From the NCBI GenBank assembly GCA_019239915.1, contig JAFAZF010000040.1:1-64000 (forward strand): 64,000 bases of DNA, read 5' to 3'. The position numbers were made by a program, and so were the translations under genes. Source of the stretch: Sphingomonadaceae bacterium (lineage in GTDB: Bacteria > Pseudomonadota > Alphaproteobacteria > Sphingomonadales > Sphingomonadaceae). Below are positions 1 to 8,852 of this stretch, in pieces. Numbering within the stretch: position 1 is the stretch's first letter; every line of letters starts with the position of its first letter. Below the pieces are notes generated by a model. That model searched no databases and was not told where the DNA came from. It worked only from the letters and a program-made list of their open reading frames with translations.

Positions 1-1
1 A

Positions 2-133
2 ATACGACCCGAGCGGCACGTCACCAACTCGATCGCGACACTCCGCCGCACGATCACCATCGCGCTCGCCAAGCGGCTGCTCCGATGTCCCTGCTGCGGT
101 CAGATCAACCGCTCACCAAGATGGCTTTTGTGA
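2..133 (+). CDS. possible 3' end of a small zinc-ribbon-like protein
   Basis: An open frame enters from the left edge and ends at TGA 131-133, giving about 43 residues. It carries a CPCCGQ motif close to its C-terminus, which could be half of a zinc site, preceded by a basic helix-like stretch. Another frame is also open to 141, so composition alone does not single this one out. I do not recognise a family and the 5' end is outside the window. The following gene starts at 158 on the same strand. Confidence 0.2.
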   Translation: MRPERHVTNSIATLRRTITIALAKRLLRCPCCGQINRSPRWLL

Positions 134-157
134 CGCAGTAAGACTAACAGGCCGGGG

Positions 158-1030
158 ATGAGCGAGACGGCTGCCCCTGCCCGTGGATCGGCCCGAGCCT
201 TCGCGGCGGTGATGGTAGCGAACATCTGCCTCGCGTTCGGACCATGGCTGGTGCGCCTTGCCGACATGGGTTCGGAAGCATCGGCGTTCTGGCGCATGAC
301 GCTGGGCGCGCCGCTGCTGCTTGCCGCCACGGCCGCCACGCGACAGCCGCTGCCGGCGCTCACGCGCCCGCTCCTGCTGACGCTAATCGCTGCGGCGCTG
401 TTCTTCGCAGTCGATCTCGCGGCTTGGCATATCGGTATCCACCACACCCGCATCGCCAACGCATCGCTGTTCGGGAACATCACGAGCATCACCTTCTCGA
501 CCTATGGTTTCCTCGCCGCGCGGCGCTGGCCGGCACGCAACCAGACGATCGCGATGCTGCTTGCCGTCGCCGGCGTCCTGCTGCTCGCCGGCCGCTCGTA
601 CGAGCTCAGCGTCGCCAATCTCGGTGGCGATCTCATGTGCATCCTCGCCGGGCTGGCCTACACCGGCTATCTCGTTCTGCTCGAGCGCGTGCGCGGCCGC
701 GTCGCTCCGCTGCCGCTGCTCGCGCTGGTGACGATCGCGACGGTGCCGATGCTGGGCCTGTTCGCGCTCTTCCGCGGGCGTCCGATCCTGCCGCATGACT
801 GGACGCCGCTCGTGCTGCTCGCGATCGGCAGCCAGCTGATCGGACAAGGGCTGACCATTTATGCGCTCGGCGAGCTGCCGCCGGTGGTCATCGGGCTCGC
901 GCTGATGATCCAGCCGGTGGTCGGATCAACGATCGGCTGGCTGTTTTACGACGAGCGGCTGACACCGCTCGATCTCGTCGGCGCGGTCGCGATCGCGGCG
1001 GCGCTGGTGCTGGTGCGCCGGCGGGAGTAG
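158..1030 (+). CDS. DMT-superfamily (EamA) inner-membrane transporter
   Basis: A 290-residue, very hydrophobic protein with about ten membrane segments arranged as two tandem EamA repeats of roughly 140 residues each. The first repeat includes the AFGPWLVRLADMG segment near residue 30 and the second ends in WLFYDERLTPLDLVGA. This is the architecture and length of drug/metabolite transporters that move small solutes across the cytoplasmic membrane. The substrate cannot be read from sequence. The ATG at 158 follows a G-rich stretch. COQ9 begins 10 bases downstream, so the two may be co-transcribed, although no functional link is evident. Confidence 0.85.
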   Translation: MSETAAPARGSARAFAAVMVANICLAFGPWLVRLADMGSEASAFWRMTLGAPLLLAATAATRQPLPALTRPLLLTLIAAALFFAVDLAAWHIGIHHTRIANASLFGNITSITFSTYGFLAARRWPARNQTIAMLLAVAGVLLLAGRSYELSVANLGGDLMCILAGLAYTGYLVLLERVRGRVAPLPLLALVTIATVPMLGLFALFRGRPILPHDWTPLVLLAIGSQLIGQGLTIYALGELPPVVIGLALMIQPVVGSTIGWLFYDERLTPLDLVGAVAIAAALVLVRRRE

Positions 1031-1039
1031 CAGGACGGC

Positions 1040-1699
1040 ATGTCGCTCCCGCCCGATCCGACGCTCGACGAGATGCGCGCCGCGCTCGGCCCGCGCCTGC
1101 CGGCGCACGCCGTCTTCGATGGCTGGAGCGATGCCGCGCTCGCGCGCGCCGCCGAGGAGATCGGGGTCGATCCCGCCGAAGCGCGACTCGCCTTCGGCGG
1201 CGATCGCGTGGCGATGATCGATGCCTGGTTCGCGAGCATCGATGCGGCAATGGCGGAAGCGTTCACGTCCGAGCGCATCGCGACGATGAAGATCCGCGCG
1301 CGTATCCGCGAGCTTGTGCTGTTCCGCCTCGCTGCGGCGCAGCCGCATCGCGAGGCGGCACGCTCCGCGCTCGCCATCCTCGCCATGCCCCGGCATGCCG
1401 CGGCCGCAACGCGGCTCGGCTGGCGCGCCGCCGATGCGATGTGGCGCGCCGCGGGCGACACCTCGGCCGACATCGCCTGGTATACGAAGCGGACAACGCT
1501 TGCGGCGGTCTATGTGGCGACGCTGCTCGTGTGGTTGAACGACGACAGCGAAGGCCAGACGGAGACGCGTGCCTTTCTCGATCGCCGCATCGACAACGTC
1601 ATGCAGTTCGAGAAGCTCAAGGCGCGGCTGCGCCCCGACCCCGAGCGCCGGTTCTCGATCGCGCGGTTTCTCGGCCGGCTGCGCTACCCACCGGCATGA
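1040..1699 (+). CDS. COQ9 family protein (ubiquinone biosynthesis accessory factor)
   Basis: A 219-residue protein with the COQ9 signature in its C-terminal half: a DTSADIAWYTKRTTLAAVY segment followed by a WLNDDSE motif and RRIDNVMQFEKLKAR. COQ9 proteins have a TetR-like fold, bind lipid or isoprenoid and assist the COQ7 hydroxylation step of ubiquinone synthesis. In alphaproteobacteria a single gene like this is usual and the length is normal. A UbiH-type hydroxylase for the same pathway lies far away in the window at 53 kb. A Fur-regulated gene pair follows after 63 bases, so this gene probably ends its own transcription unit. Confidence 0.85.
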   Translation: MSLPPDPTLDEMRAALGPRLPAHAVFDGWSDAALARAAEEIGVDPAEARLAFGGDRVAMIDAWFASIDAAMAEAFTSERIATMKIRARIRELVLFRLAAAQPHREAARSALAILAMPRHAAAATRLGWRAADAMWRAAGDTSADIAWYTKRTTLAAVYVATLLVWLNDDSEGQTETRAFLDRRIDNVMQFEKLKARLRPDPERRFSIARFLGRLRYPPA

Positions 1700-1730
1700 C
1701 GTCATCGAACTGACATTGCCAGCCTGACGC

Positions 1731-1749
1731 GCTAATGATAATCGCTCGC
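1731..1749. promoter_or_regulatory. Fur box upstream of feoAB
   Basis: The 19-mer GCTAATGATAATCGCTCGC matches the classical Fur operator GATAATGATAATCATTATC at 14 of 19 positions, with the left heptamer TGATAAT perfect. It lies 13 bases before the feoA ATG and overlaps a possible -10 element (GATAAT, 1737-1742). It is therefore well placed for iron-dependent repression of ferrous iron uptake. Confidence 0.6.
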
Positions 1750-1762
1750 ATAAGAAGCGAGG

Positions 1763-2062
1763 ATGATCCGATTGCGTCTTGATTCCCTCCCGATGCGCAG
1801 GCCGGCCCGTATCGTCGCGATCGATTGGGAGGCGTTACGCCCGGCCGAGGCACGTCGCCTCCGCGAGCTCGGGTTCGACGAGCATGTCACGATCGAGCTC
1901 GTCCACCAGGGGCCGTTCGGCCGCGACCCGATCGCAGCGCGCGTCGGCCGCATGACGATCGCGATCCGTCGCGCCGTCGCCGCCGCCATCACGATCGAAC
2001 CGCTCACCGCGCAGGGCGCCGCGCACGTCCATACCCGGCATGCGGCGATCGCCGCCGAATGA
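1763..2062 (+). CDS. feoA: ferrous iron transport protein A
   Basis: A 99-residue SH3-like protein with the FeoA layout: ARRLRELGFDEHVTIELVHQGPFGRDPIAARV followed by a basic C-terminal strand. FeoA is a small cytosolic partner of the FeoB Fe2+ permease. The N-terminus is slightly longer than in many FeoA proteins. The ATG at 1763 is preceded by a GCGAGG ribosome-binding site and a Fur box. feoB starts 13 bases after the stop, so the pair is a standard feoAB operon, presumably induced by iron limitation. Confidence 0.9.
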   Translation: MIRLRLDSLPMRRPARIVAIDWEALRPAEARRLRELGFDEHVTIELVHQGPFGRDPIAARVGRMTIAIRRAVAAAITIEPLTAQGAAHVHTRHAAIAAE

Positions 2063-2075
2063 ACCCGATGACGCC

Positions 2076-3950
2076 ATGAACCCGATGCCAATGGTCGCGC
2101 TGGTCGGCAATCCCAATGCCGGCAAGAGCGCGCTGTTCAATGCGCTGACCGGCGCGCGGCAGAAGGTCGGCAATTACCCGGGCGTCACGGTCGAGCGCAA
2201 GTCGGGGCGGATGAGCCTGGCGGACGGCCGCCCGCTCGAGATCGTCGATCTGCCCGGCACCTACAGCCTCGAGCCCGGCAGCCCCGACGAGGCGGTGACG
2301 CGCGATGTCATCCTTGGGCGTCAGGAGGGCGAGCGCCTGCCTTCGGCGATGGTGATCGTCGTCGACGCCACCAACCTCGACAATCATCTCCGTTTCGCGC
2401 TGCAGCTGATCGCGCTCGGCTTGCCGGTCGTGATCGCGCTGAACATGGTCGATCTCGCGCGGCGCGACGGCCTCATCATCGATCCCGATCGGTTGTCAGC
2501 CGAACTCGGCGTGCCGGTGATCCCGACGGTGGCGGTGCGCAAGCAGGGCATCGACGATCTCAAGGAGCGGATCGGCCTGCTCGTCGGCGACGGCGCGCAG
2601 CGCATCTCCGCCGGACGCGCGATCGTCCATGAGGACATCGTCGTCGTCCAGCGCCGCGCCCGCGCGATCGCGCTCGCCGCGACCACCGAGGAGCATGGCG
2701 CCCGGCAATGGAGTCACCGCATCGATGCGATCGCGCTGCATCCGGTGCTCGGCCCGATCCTGCTCGCCGGATTGATGTTCCTGATGTTCCAGGGGGTGTT
2801 CGCCTGGGCGCAGGCGCCGATGGACGCGATCGGCGCGCTGATGGCGGACACGCAGGCCTGGGTGACGGCGCACATGGCCGACGGCGTGCTGCGCTCGCTG
2901 ATCACCGACGGGCTCATCGCCGGCGTCGGCGCGGTCATCACCTTCCTGCCGCAGATCCTGATCCTGTTCTTCTTCATCCTGCTGCTCGAGGCCTCGGGCT
3001 ACATGGTCCGCGCCGCCTTCATCATGGATCGGCTGATGGCGCGTGTCGGGCTATCCGGCCGCGCCTTCATCCCGCTGCTCTCGAGTTTCGCCTGCGCCGT
3101 GCCCGGGATCATGGCGACGCGCACGATCGACGATCCCAAGGACCGCCTCACCACCATCCTGATCGCGCCGCTGATGACCTGCTCGGCGCGGCTGCCGGTC
3201 TATGCCGTGATCATCGCCGCGTTCATCCCGGCGAAGACGGTCGGCCCCGGCATCGGCCTGCAGGGATTGGTGCTGTTCGCGCTCTACATGATGGGGATCG
3301 TCGGCGCGATGGTCGCGGCGCTAGTGCTCCGCCGCACCGTCACCAAGGGCCAGAGCCCCGGCTTCATGATGGAGATGCCGAAATATCAGCTCCCTTCCTG
3401 GCGCGACGTCGCGCTCGGCCTGTGGACGCGTGCGCTGATCTTTCTCAAGCGCGCCGGCACGATCATCGCCTTCACCACGGTCGTGCTCTGGGCGCTGCTG
3501 AGCTTCCCGAAGCCGCCCGCGGACAGCAAGGCCAACCCGGTCGATTATTCCATCGCCGGCCGCATCGCCGACGGGCTCGCGCCGGCGTTCAAGCCGATCG
3601 GCTTCGATCGCGACATCGTGCTCGCGCTCATCCCGGCGATGGCGGCGCGCGAGGTGGCGGTCTCGGCGCTCGCAACGACCTATTCGCTGCAGGCGAAGGG
3701 CACCGCCGCCGACGATCCGGCGCTCGACCGCAACCTCGCCCAGCGCCTCCACGGTCACTGGTCGCTCGCCACCGCGCTCGCCTTCCTCGTCTGGTTCGTG
3801 TTCGCGCCGCAATGCATCTCGACGATCGCGGTGACGCGGCGCGAAACCAACGGCTGGCGCTGGCCGGGCTTCATGGTTGGCTATCTGTTCGTGCTCGCCT
3901 ACCTTGCCGCCGGAATCACCTTCTGGGCGTCCTCCGCGCTCGGGCTTTAA
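2076..3950 (+). CDS. feoB: Fe2+ transporter permease subunit with GTPase domain
   Basis: A 624-residue FeoB. The N-terminal G domain shows G1 GNPNAGKS (residues 11-18), the G2 threonine in GVTVE (T38), G3 DLPG (58-61) and G4 NMVD near residue 125. A membrane part follows with two gate domains, including the conserved CAVPGIMATR and the mirrored CSARLPVY element. It imports Fe2+ across the cytoplasmic membrane. I chose ATG 2076 because it lies just after the feoA stop. An in-frame ATG at 2040 would add 12 residues and overlap feoA. No separate feoC is seen and the C-terminus lacks a long cysteine tail. Confidence 0.95.
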   Translation: MNPMPMVALVGNPNAGKSALFNALTGARQKVGNYPGVTVERKSGRMSLADGRPLEIVDLPGTYSLEPGSPDEAVTRDVILGRQEGERLPSAMVIVVDATNLDNHLRFALQLIALGLPVVIALNMVDLARRDGLIIDPDRLSAELGVPVIPTVAVRKQGIDDLKERIGLLVGDGAQRISAGRAIVHEDIVVVQRRARAIALAATTEEHGARQWSHRIDAIALHPVLGPILLAGLMFLMFQGVFAWAQAPMDAIGALMADTQAWVTAHMADGVLRSLITDGLIAGVGAVITFLPQILILFFFILLLEASGYMVRAAFIMDRLMARVGLSGRAFIPLLSSFACAVPGIMATRTIDDPKDRLTTILIAPLMTCSARLPVYAVIIAAFIPAKTVGPGIGLQGLVLFALYMMGIVGAMVAALVLRRTVTKGQSPGFMMEMPKYQLPSWRDVALGLWTRALIFLKRAGTIIAFTTVVLWALLSFPKPPADSKANPVDYSIAGRIADGLAPAFKPIGFDRDIVLALIPAMAAREVAVSALATTYSLQAKGTAADDPALDRNLAQRLHGHWSLATALAFLVWFVFAPQCISTIAVTRRETNGWRWPGFMVGYLFVLAYLAAGITFWASSALGL

Positions 3951-3965
3951 AACAAGGCAAGCATC

Positions 3966-4481
3966 ATGGCCGGCAGCGTCAACAAGGTCATCATCGTCGG
4001 CAATCTCGGGCGCGATCCCGAATCGCGCAGCTTCCAGAACGGCGGCAAGGTCGTGAACCTGCGCATCGCCACCTCCGAGAGCTGGAAGGATCGCAACTCG
4101 GGCGAGCGCAAGGAAAAGACCGAGTGGCATTCGGTTGCGATCTTCAACGAAGGTCTCGCCAACACCGCCGAGCGCTATCTGCGCAAGGGTTCGAAAGTCT
4201 ATCTCGAGGGCCAGCTACAGACGCGGAAGTGGCAGGACCAGTCCGGCGCCGACCGTTACTCGACGGAGGTCGTGCTGCAGGGCTTCGACGCCAAGCTTGT
4301 GATGCTCGACGGCCGCGGCGAAGGCGGCGGAGCGGGCGGCGGCGTCGGCTCCGGCCGGGACGATTTCGGCGATTTCGATCAGCGTTCGTCGTCGAACCGT
4401 CCGGCGTTCAGCGGCGGCGGCCGCAGCGGCGGCGGCTCCAGCGCCTTCGATTCCGACCTCGACGACGACGTGCCGTTCTGA
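3966..4481 (+). CDS. ssb: single-stranded DNA-binding protein
   Basis: A 171-residue SSB. The OB fold spans residues 1 to about 110 ([41 protein letters not shown]). A glycine-rich disordered linker follows, and the acidic tip DLDDDVPF closes the protein and serves as the docking site for replication and repair partners. Length and tail are normal for alphaproteobacteria. It follows feoB by 15 bases without a visible terminator. No LexA box is seen in the short upstream gap. A palindromic repeat separates it from the convergent DUF177 gene. Confidence 0.95.
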   Translation: MAGSVNKVIIVGNLGRDPESRSFQNGGKVVNLRIATSESWKDRNSGERKEKTEWHSVAIFNEGLANTAERYLRKGSKVYLEGQLQTRKWQDQSGADRYSTEVVLQGFDAKLVMLDGRGEGGGAGGGVGSGRDDFGDFDQRSSSNRPAFSGGGRSGGGSSAFDSDLDDDVPF

Positions 4482-4515
4482 CGGCGCAAGGATCCCATCG
4501 AGCGCTGAATCAACG

Positions 4516-4599
4516 CCGTTCGTGCTGAGCGAAGTCGAAGCAGGTACAACGTGCGATGCCGTTTGCTGCACGCCCTTCGACCTCGCTCAGGACGAACGG
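4516..4599. repeat. dispersed palindromic repeat, copy 1 (GAGCGAAGTCGAAG type)
   Basis: An 84-base imperfect palindrome bounded by CCGTTCGTGCTGAGCGAAG at the left and the complementary CTCGCTCAGGACGAACGG at the right. It lies between the convergent ends of ssb and the DUF177 gene. Eight more copies with the same ends occur in this window, all intergenic. Confidence 0.85.
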
Positions 4600-4603
4600 A
4601 GCG

Positions 4604-5131
4604 CTATTTGAATTTGGCCTTCAGCGCGGCGGCGAGCGGCGAGACGTTGGCGGCCTCGGCTTCCTCCTCGCCGAGCACGCCGGCCTCGCGCAGCGCGGCG
4701 TCCGCGCTCGCGCAGCGTGGAAACGGATCGAGCGCGAGCAGCAGGCTCTGCGCGACCGCCTCGCCGACATCGATTGCATTGCCCTCGTAGCCGAGTACGT
4801 CGAGCGCCTGCTGGTCGAGCTCGACCTCGTCGCCTGACGCCGCCTCCGGTTCGAAGCGCAACACGAGCGGCTCTTCGACATGCGTATCGATCGGGACGCC
4901 GGTCGCGACGCAGCTCTGCGTCACGTCGGCACGGAGATCGCCGTTCAACGCGACCGCCGCACCGGAACGCGTCAGCGCGACATCCGCTGCGAGCGAGGCA
5001 ATCGCCGGCAGACCGAAGCGGGCGGCAAGCGCCGCGCGCTCGGCTTCGCTCGCGACCAGCGCCAGGCGGCGCGGCGCCGCGCCCAGTTCATCGAGCCGCA
5101 CAAGGCGGGAGAATTCGGCCGCCGCGCTCAA
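4604..5131 (-). CDS. YceD/DUF177 family protein
   Basis: A 175-residue DUF177 protein. It has the typical order of an N-terminal beta-rich part (EFSRLVRLDEL), a central VTQSCVATGVPIDTHVEEPLVLRF motif and an acidic stretch DEVELDQQALDVLGYEGNAIDVGEAVAQSLLLALDPFPRC. In many bacteria this family precedes rpmF-plsX and affects 23S rRNA levels. That neighbourhood is absent here, where it is instead translationally coupled (4-base overlap) to the bc1 chaperone gene upstream, an arrangement common in alphaproteobacteria. The cysteine of the PRCASAD segment replaces the usual PxCxxxC knuckle, so metal binding is doubtful. Confidence 0.85.
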   Translation of the reverse strand: MSAAAEFSRLVRLDELGAAPRRLALVASEAERAALAARFGLPAIASLAADVALTRSGAAVALNGDLRADVTQSCVATGVPIDTHVEEPLVLRFEPEAASGDEVELDQQALDVLGYEGNAIDVGEAVAQSLLLALDPFPRCASADAALREAGVLGEEEAEAANVSPLAAALKAKFK

Positions 5132-5652
5132 GAAAGATCACCCGCGAACAGAGCCCCGAGCGCACGATCGCCGAGCCCGGCGGCCAGCGCCCGCATCCGC
5201 GCCGCGGCATGCGCGACGGCGGCATTCGGCGGTTCGGCACCGCGATAGAGATTGCGCCGGAGCGCGCCTTCCAGATCGCCGCCCGGCTGCAGGCCGTCGC
5301 GATAGGCGCCGAGCCGGCCGCCCAGGGCCGACATCATGCGGCCGATATGCTTGCCGACGACGATGTCGCCGATGCCGCGCTCGCGCAGTTGCCCGTCCAT
5401 GTCGGTCACGAACAGCTCGGCGAGCCGCGCCGCCGGCTCGCGCCCCGCCTCGCCTTCCCGATCGAGACGCAGCAGCACGAGCGCCATCACCGCCGCCACC
5501 ATGTCAAAGCGCCCGTCGAGCGTATCGGGCACCGCGCCATCCCGATACCAGTCCGGCCGCCGCGCCTCGGCTACGATCGCAGCATAGAGCGCGTGCGGCG
5601 GCGGCGAGGCTTCGCGGCGGCGGAAGAGACGCTGGACTATCGACATGCTCAT
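5128..5652 (-). CDS. ubiquinol-cytochrome c chaperone (CBP3-like)
   Basis: A 174-residue member of the ubiquinol-cytochrome c chaperone family. It shows the conserved RPDWYRDGAVPDTLDGRFDMVAAVMALVLLRLDR region, then LFVTDMDGQLRERGIGDIVVGKHIGRMMSALGGRLGAY. By homology to mitochondrial Cbp3 it assists assembly of cytochrome b in the bc1 complex. ATG 5652 gives the listed length. ATG 5646 two codons in is equally possible. Its stop overlaps the DUF177 start by 4 bases, so the two form one unit. Confidence 0.85.
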   Translation of the reverse strand: MSMSIVQRLFRRREASPPPHALYAAIVAEARRPDWYRDGAVPDTLDGRFDMVAAVMALVLLRLDREGEAGREPAARLAELFVTDMDGQLRERGIGDIVVGKHIGRMMSALGGRLGAYRDGLQPGGDLEGALRRNLYRGAEPPNAAVAHAAARMRALAAGLGDRALGALFAGDLS

Positions 5653-5768
5653 CGCACCAAAATGCTCCGGAGGCTCCGAATGCCGCAGCCGCCTTGCCTC
5701 GGGTGCGCGGGCCGCATATTGAGCGAGGATCGCCGGCTTGCAAGCTGCGGCCGGCGCAGGAGAAGTCG

Positions 5769-6278
5769 ATGACCGAGTATCGGCGCCGCCCGTTCGCGGC
5801 CGCCCTCCTGGCGATGCTAGCGGGATCCGCGATCGCCGGCTGCACCTCCATCAAGGGCCATCAGGGCTATGTCGCCGATCGCGCGCTGGTCGCGACCGTG
5901 GCGCCGGGCGTCGACAATCGCGATTCCGTGCAGAAGACGCTCGGCCGGCCAAGCTTCGCGGACGAGTTCGCGCCCGACAGCACCTGGTACTACGTCTCGC
6001 GCGACACGCGGCAATATTCGTTCGGTACGCCGAAGCCGACCAAGCAGAGCGTGCTGATCGTCCATTTCGACAAGGACGGCACCGTCACCTCGGTGGACCA
6101 TAGCGGCATGGAGAAGGTCGCCCGCATCGATCCGGTGAAGGACAAGACGCCGACGCGCGGCGCGCACACCAACCTCTTCCAGGCGCTGTTCGGCAATATC
6201 GGCACGATGGGCAGTGCGCAGGGCGGCACCACCGCCGACAACCCGACCGGCGGCGGCGGAAGCGGCAGCGGACGGTAA
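5769..6278 (+). CDS. BamE/OmlA-type outer-membrane lipoprotein
   Basis: A 169-residue lipoprotein. The signal peptide ends in the lipobox IAGC (Cys25). The SmpA/OmlA domain covers roughly residues 35-120 and includes NRDSVQKTLGRPSFADEF and WYYVSRDTRQYSF. The C-terminus is a low-complexity glycine/serine tail. BamE stabilises the beta-barrel assembly complex at the outer membrane. ATG 5769 gives the clean signal peptide, while an upstream in-frame start would add an unlikely basic leader. It is divergent from the bc1 chaperone gene and the 116-base gap must hold both promoters. A palindromic repeat follows it. Confidence 0.88.
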   Translation: MTEYRRRPFAAALLAMLAGSAIAGCTSIKGHQGYVADRALVATVAPGVDNRDSVQKTLGRPSFADEFAPDSTWYYVSRDTRQYSFGTPKPTKQSVLIVHFDKDGTVTSVDHSGMEKVARIDPVKDKTPTRGAHTNLFQALFGNIGTMGSAQGGTTADNPTGGGGSGSGR

Positions 6279-6338
6279 GCCCGGCTTCGGATCGCCGTAC
6301 TCCTGCGAAAAGCAGGGGCCTTTGCCAGACCCACAACT

Positions 6339-6426
6339 CCGTTCGTGCTGAGCTTGTCGAAGCGCTGTTCTTCGTTCTTCGGCGAAAAGAAGAAGAACGG
6401 CCGTGCGACAAGCTCAGGGCGAACGG
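6339..6426. repeat. dispersed palindromic repeat, copy 2 (GAGCTTGTCGAAG subfamily)
   Basis: An 88-base imperfect palindrome with ends CCGTTCGTGCTGAGCTTGTC and GACAAGCTCAGGGCGAACGG, between the convergent bamE-like and malic enzyme genes. Its reverse complement is nearly identical to copy 5 at both ends and shares the inner GGCCGTTCTTCTTCTT block, so the two are the same element in opposite orientation. Confidence 0.85.
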
Positions 6427-6439
6427 TTTGGCGTGCGCC

Positions 6440-8704
6440 TCAGCGCGCGATGCCGCCCGCGGCGAGCACCGCCAGCGTCACGAGCTCGGACGCCGTCGAG
6501 GTCATCGAGGCGATCTGCACCGGCGAGGCCATGTTGACGAGCATCGGCCCGATCATCGCATCGCCGCCGAGCTCGCTGAGCAGCTTGGCGGCGATGTTCG
6601 CCGATTGCAGCCCCGGCATCACCAGCACGTTTGCCGGACCGGACAGGCGGCTGAACGGATAGGCTTTCTGCAGCGCCGGATTGAGCGCGACGTCCGGTGC
6701 CATCTCGCCTTCATATTCGAAGGCGACGCCACGCGAGTCGAGGATCGCGACCGCGTCGCGGATGTTGCCGAGCCAGTTTCCGGGCGGGTTGCCGAAGGTC
6801 GAATAGCTGAGGAAGGCGACGCGCGGCTCATGGCCCATGCGGCGCGCGACGGCGGCCGTCTGCTCGGCGATGTCGGCGAGCTCCTGCGCCGTCGGCCGCT
6901 CGTTTACCGTCGTGTCGGCCATGAACACGGTGTGGCTCTGGCCGACGAGCACATGGATGCCGAACGGCACCTGCCCCGGCGCATTGTCGATGACCAGCGC
7001 GATATCGTTGAGCGTCTGGCGATATTGCCGGGTCACGCCGGTGATCATCACATCGGCCTCGCCCATCGCCAGCAGCAGCGCGCCAAACACATTGCGATCC
7101 TGGTTGACGATCCGCTCGCAATCGCGACGCAGATAGCCCTGCCGCTGCAGCCGCTGGTAGAGATGATCGACCATCTTCGGCACGAGCGGCGAAACGCGGC
7201 TGTTGTGCAGCTCGAAACTTTCGGGATCGGCAACTCCGAGCGCGCGCAGTTTGTCGGGCACGTCGTCGCGGCCGACGAGTACCGGAATGCCGAGCCCGCC
7301 GTCGCGGAACTGGACGGCGGCGCGCAGCACGACCTCCTCCTCGCCCTCGGCGAACAACACGCGCTTGGGATGCGCGCGCGCCGCCTCATAGGCGAGCGTC
7401 AGGATCGAGGTGGTCGGATTCAGCCGTGCCTTGAGGCTTTCGCGATAGGCGGGGAGGTCGAGGATCGGCTTGGTGGCGACGCCGGTGTCCATCGCCGCCT
7501 TGGCGACGGCGGCTGGCACCACCTCCATCAGCCGCGGATCGAACGGCGCCGGAATGATATAGTCGGTGCCGAAGGTGCGGCTCGATCCGCCATAGGCGGC
7601 GGCAACCTCCTCGGGCACCTGCTGGCGCGCGAGATCGGCAAGCGCACGCGCGGCAGCGATCTTCATCTCCTCGTTGATCCGCGTCGCGCGCACGTCGAGC
7701 GCGCCGCGGAAGATGAACGGGAAGCCGAGCACGTTGTTGACCTGATTGGGGTAGTCCGAACGGCCCGTGGCGATGATGCAGTCCGGCCGCACCGCCTTGG
7801 CGTCGGGCGGGCTGATCTCGGGATCGGGATTGGCCATCGCGAAGATGATCGGCTTGGGCGCCATCTTCTTGACCATCTCGGGCGTGAGCGAACCGGCGAC
7901 GGAGAGGCCGAAGAACACGTCGGCGCCCTCGATCGCCTCCTCCAGAGTGCGTGCGGTGGTCTCGACGGCATGCGCCGACTTCCACTGGTTCATGCCCTCG
8001 GTGCGGCCTTTGTAGATCACGCCCTTGGAATCGCACATGATCACGTTGTTCGGCCGCACACCGAGCCCCTTGGCGAGCTCGGTGCAGCTGATCGAAGCAG
8101 CGCCGGCGCCGTTAACCACCATCTTGATGTCGCCAAAATCGCGACCCGTGAGATAGGCGGCGTTGATCAGGCCGGCCGCCGAGATGATCGCGGTGCCGTG
8201 CTGATCGTCATGGAACACCGGGATGTTCATGCGCTCGCGGAGCGTCTGCTCGATCACGAAGCATTCGGGCGCCTTGATGTCCTCGAGGTTGATGCCGCCG
8301 AAGCTCGGCTCCATCAGCTCGACGGCGGCGATGAAGCGGTCGACATCCTCGGTGGCGAGCTCGAGGTCGATCGAGTCGATGTCGGCGAAGCGCTTGAACA
8401 GCACCGCCTTGCCCTCCATCACCGGCTTCGACGCAAGCGCGCCGAGATTGCCGAGGCCGAGGATCGCCGTTCCGTTCGAGATGACGGCGACGAGATTGCC
8501 CTTGGCGGTATAGTCATAGGCGGTGGCGGGATCTTTCGCGATTGCGCGCACCGGCACCGCGACGCCGGGCGAATAGGCGAGGCTGAGGTCGCGCTGCGTC
8601 GCCATCGGCTTGGTGGCGACGATCTCGATCTTTCCCGGCCGTCCCGTCGAGTGGAACAGCAGCGCCTCGCGCTCGGAAAACTGAACACTCGGACCCTGGC
8701 TCAT
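6440..8704 (-). CDS. maeB: NADP-dependent malic enzyme with phosphotransacetylase-like C-terminal domain
   Basis: A 754-residue two-domain protein. Residues 1 to about 430 form the malic enzyme part, with [33 protein letters not shown] and the dinucleotide-binding [11 protein letters not shown]. The rest is a phosphate acetyl/butyryltransferase-like domain, with [16 protein letters not shown] and [13 protein letters not shown], that in MaeB enzymes is regulatory. It converts malate to pyruvate with reduction of NADP+. I use ATG 8704 ([19 protein letters not shown]), which gives the family length. A longer frame to 8818 adds a low-quality leader. It is divergent from mutS, a frequent neighbour in sphingomonads. 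Confidence 0.93.
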   Translation of the reverse strand: MSQGPSVQFSEREALLFHSTGRPGKIEIVATKPMATQRDLSLAYSPGVAVPVRAIAKDPATAYDYTAKGNLVAVISNGTAILGLGNLGALASKPVMEGKAVLFKRFADIDSIDLELATEDVDRFIAAVELMEPSFGGINLEDIKAPECFVIEQTLRERMNIPVFHDDQHGTAIISAAGLINAAYLTGRDFGDIKMVVNGAGAASISCTELAKGLGVRPNNVIMCDSKGVIYKGRTEGMNQWKSAHAVETTARTLEEAIEGADVFFGLSVAGSLTPEMVKKMAPKPIIFAMANPDPEISPPDAKAVRPDCIIATGRSDYPNQVNNVLGFPFIFRGALDVRATRINEEMKIAAARALADLARQQVPEEVAAAYGGSSRTFGTDYIIPAPFDPRLMEVVPAAVAKAAMDTGVATKPILDLPAYRESLKARLNPTTSILTLAYEAARAHPKRVLFAEGEEEVVLRAAVQFRDGGLGIPVLVGRDDVPDKLRALGVADPESFELHNSRVSPLVPKMVDHLYQRLQRQGYLRRDCERIVNQDRNVFGALLLAMGEADVMITGVTRQYRQTLNDIALVIDNAPGQVPFGIHVLVGQSHTVFMADTTVNERPTAQELADIAEQTAAVARRMGHEPRVAFLSYSTFGNPPGNWLGNIRDAVAILDSRGVAFEYEGEMAPDVALNPALQKAYPFSRLSGPANVLVMPGLQSANIAAKLLSELGGDAMIGPMLVNMASPVQIASMTSTASELVTLAVLAAGGIAR

Positions 8705-8852
8705 TAGGCTTCCCCCAGCGCTATCGCTGCCCATGCCCCACGCATCGGCATCATCTTCTACGGAACCCCTGCTACCCGGGGATGACGCCGCGACCTTTGG
8801 TACATGCTGTATGAGCATGGCCGATGGCGCGGCAACCCGCTAATTCGCAGCG

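Noticed and set aside
6428-8707. Long open frame antisense to the malic enzyme gene
   Set aside because: The minus-strand frame encodes an intact MaeB with all motifs. The plus frame is a histidine/arginine-rich shadow without a family signature.
8761-8787. GGAACCCC/CCGGGGATGACG half-palindrome between maeB and mutS as another class B repeat
   Set aside because: Only one arm resembles class B and no matching second arm is present.
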